From NCBI GenBank assembly GCA_041628615.1, contig JBFKOW010000204.1, forward strand, positions 1 to 5,414: a DNA stretch of 5,414 nt. The letters are read 5' to 3'. Within the stretch, counting starts at the first letter, position 1, and each line of letters begins with the position of its first letter. The position numbers were made by a program, and so were the translations under genes. Of the stretch, positions 4,887 through 5,414 are shown piece by piece. Source of the stretch: JAMWZF01 sp041628615. Lineage in GTDB: Bacteria > Pseudomonadota > Alphaproteobacteria > Rhodobacterales > Rhodobacteraceae. Below the pieces are notes generated by a model that saw only the letters and a program-made list of their open reading frames with translations, did not search any database and was not told the DNA's origin.

Positions 4887-5414
4887 ATGGAGATTTCGGG
4901 ACTTCTCGATACCTTGTCGGGCGTGGGCTGGATCGAGGCGCTGGGCTGGACCGGGGCGCTGCTGACCCTGCTGGCCTATTCGATGCGGACGATACTGGCG
5001 TTCCGGATCGTCGCCTTCGTCTCCAACATCTTCTTTCTCTGCTACGGGATCTTCGCCGAAATCTACCCGACGCTGGTCCTGCACGTGGCGCTCATCCTGC
5101 TGAACGGCGCGCGGCTGGCGCAGGTTCTGGCCGATGTCAGGCGCTCGCGCGGCAGGACCTCGGAGGTGGACTGGCAATCGGTGCTGGCGCCGCTGGCCCG
5201 CAAGACCGAGGTTGCGGCGGGGACGCGGTTGTTCGCCAAAGGCGATCCGCCCGAGAATGTCTACCTGATCCTGAGCGGGCAGGTGCACCTGGACGAGATC
5301 GGCAAGGATCTCGGACCGGGGCATCTGGTCGGCGAGATCGGCTTCTTCACCGAAGCGCGCGAGCGGACCCTGACCGCCACGTGCCGGACCGATTGCCGGT
5401 TCCTTGCCGCCGAC
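4887..5414 (+). CDS. Popeye-like membrane protein with a cyclic-nucleotide-binding domain (partial, C-terminus off the right edge)
   Basis: 176 codons are visible without a stop. Residues about 16-80 hold three short membrane helices (LGWTGALLTLLAY, FRIVAFVSNIFFLCYGIFAEIYP, LVLHVALILLNGARLAQVL). After a charged linker (82-95) comes a cNMP-binding fold: LARKTEVAAGTRLFAKGDPPENVYLILSG (103-131), GQVHLDEIG, then the phosphate-binding cassette VGEIGFFTEARERTLTA (148-164) with E150 and R160 at the positions that in E. coli CAP (E72, R82) hold the ribose and the cyclic phosphate. T161 follows the Arg, where CAP has Ser; Thr there is common in cGMP-binding domains. Three helices plus this domain, and TDCRFLAAD after the cassette, match the layout of animal POPDC proteins. 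The role is probably a membrane-bound cNMP sensor; effector and output are unknown. ATG 4887 follows GAAGG (4872-4876) with a 10-nt gap. The region beyond residue 176 could carry more domains. Confidence 0.85.
   Translation, partial: MEISGLLDTLSGVGWIEALGWTGALLTLLAYSMRTILAFRIVAFVSNIFFLCYGIFAEIYPTLVLHVALILLNGARLAQVLADVRRSRGRTSEVDWQSVLAPLARKTEVAAGTRLFAKGDPPENVYLILSGQVHLDEIGKDLGPGHLVGEIGFFTEARERTLTATCRTDCRFLAAD

Noticed and set aside
4545..5324. Long minus-strand N-terminal extension of the small exported protein (420 codons in total).
   Set aside because: The extension is antisense to the Popeye-like gene and has no protein-like content. A ribosome binding site and a signal-like segment mark the true start at 4544.

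Overview
The window is very GC-rich (roughly 70 % by eye), with strong G/C preference at third codon positions and weak promoters. Gene content fits an alphaproteobacterium, probably of the Rhodobacterales type; that placement is inference from composition and from the DUF6635-like and Popeye-like genes, not proof. I see no tRNA, rRNA, CRISPR array, insertion sequence or phage gene.

Left part (1-1218): a KefF/MdaB-type flavin NAD(P)H:quinone oxidoreductase runs off the left edge on the minus strand. Facing away from it on the plus strand is the C-terminal third of a LysR-type regulator (about 865-1218). The layout looks like a classical divergent LysR/target pair whose regulator has lost its DNA-binding half. 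The DNA now in that place (about 614-870) has protein-like coding potential only on the opposite strand and looks like a second gene remnant.

Centre (1232-3332): a three-segment membrane protein resembling DUF6635 (minus) ends 13 bp from the LysR remnant. Divergent from it, across a 193 bp intergenic region with a plausible promoter in each direction, lies an exported cysteine-rich protein with a HESVH motif and a glutamate 20 residues further on, the zinc-ligand spacing of gluzincin metallopeptidases. It has no Shine-Dalgarno sequence and may be translated from a leaderless mRNA.

Right part (3395-5414): two minus-strand genes, a small exported protein followed 7 bp later by a VTT/DedA-like membrane protein, form a probable operon. 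A perfect 8-bp hairpin fills the junction and abuts the TTG start of the second gene. After a 342 bp gap comes the plus-strand 5' part of a membrane protein with a cyclic-nucleotide-binding domain, with the architecture of animal Popeye (POPDC) proteins. Its phosphate-binding cassette is intact and carries an Arg-Thr pair as in many cGMP sensors. The right edge cuts it.

Most genes act in or across the cell envelope, but nothing shows that they work as one system. The items most worth a second look are the putative metallopeptidase, the Popeye-like sensor and the broken regulator locus.
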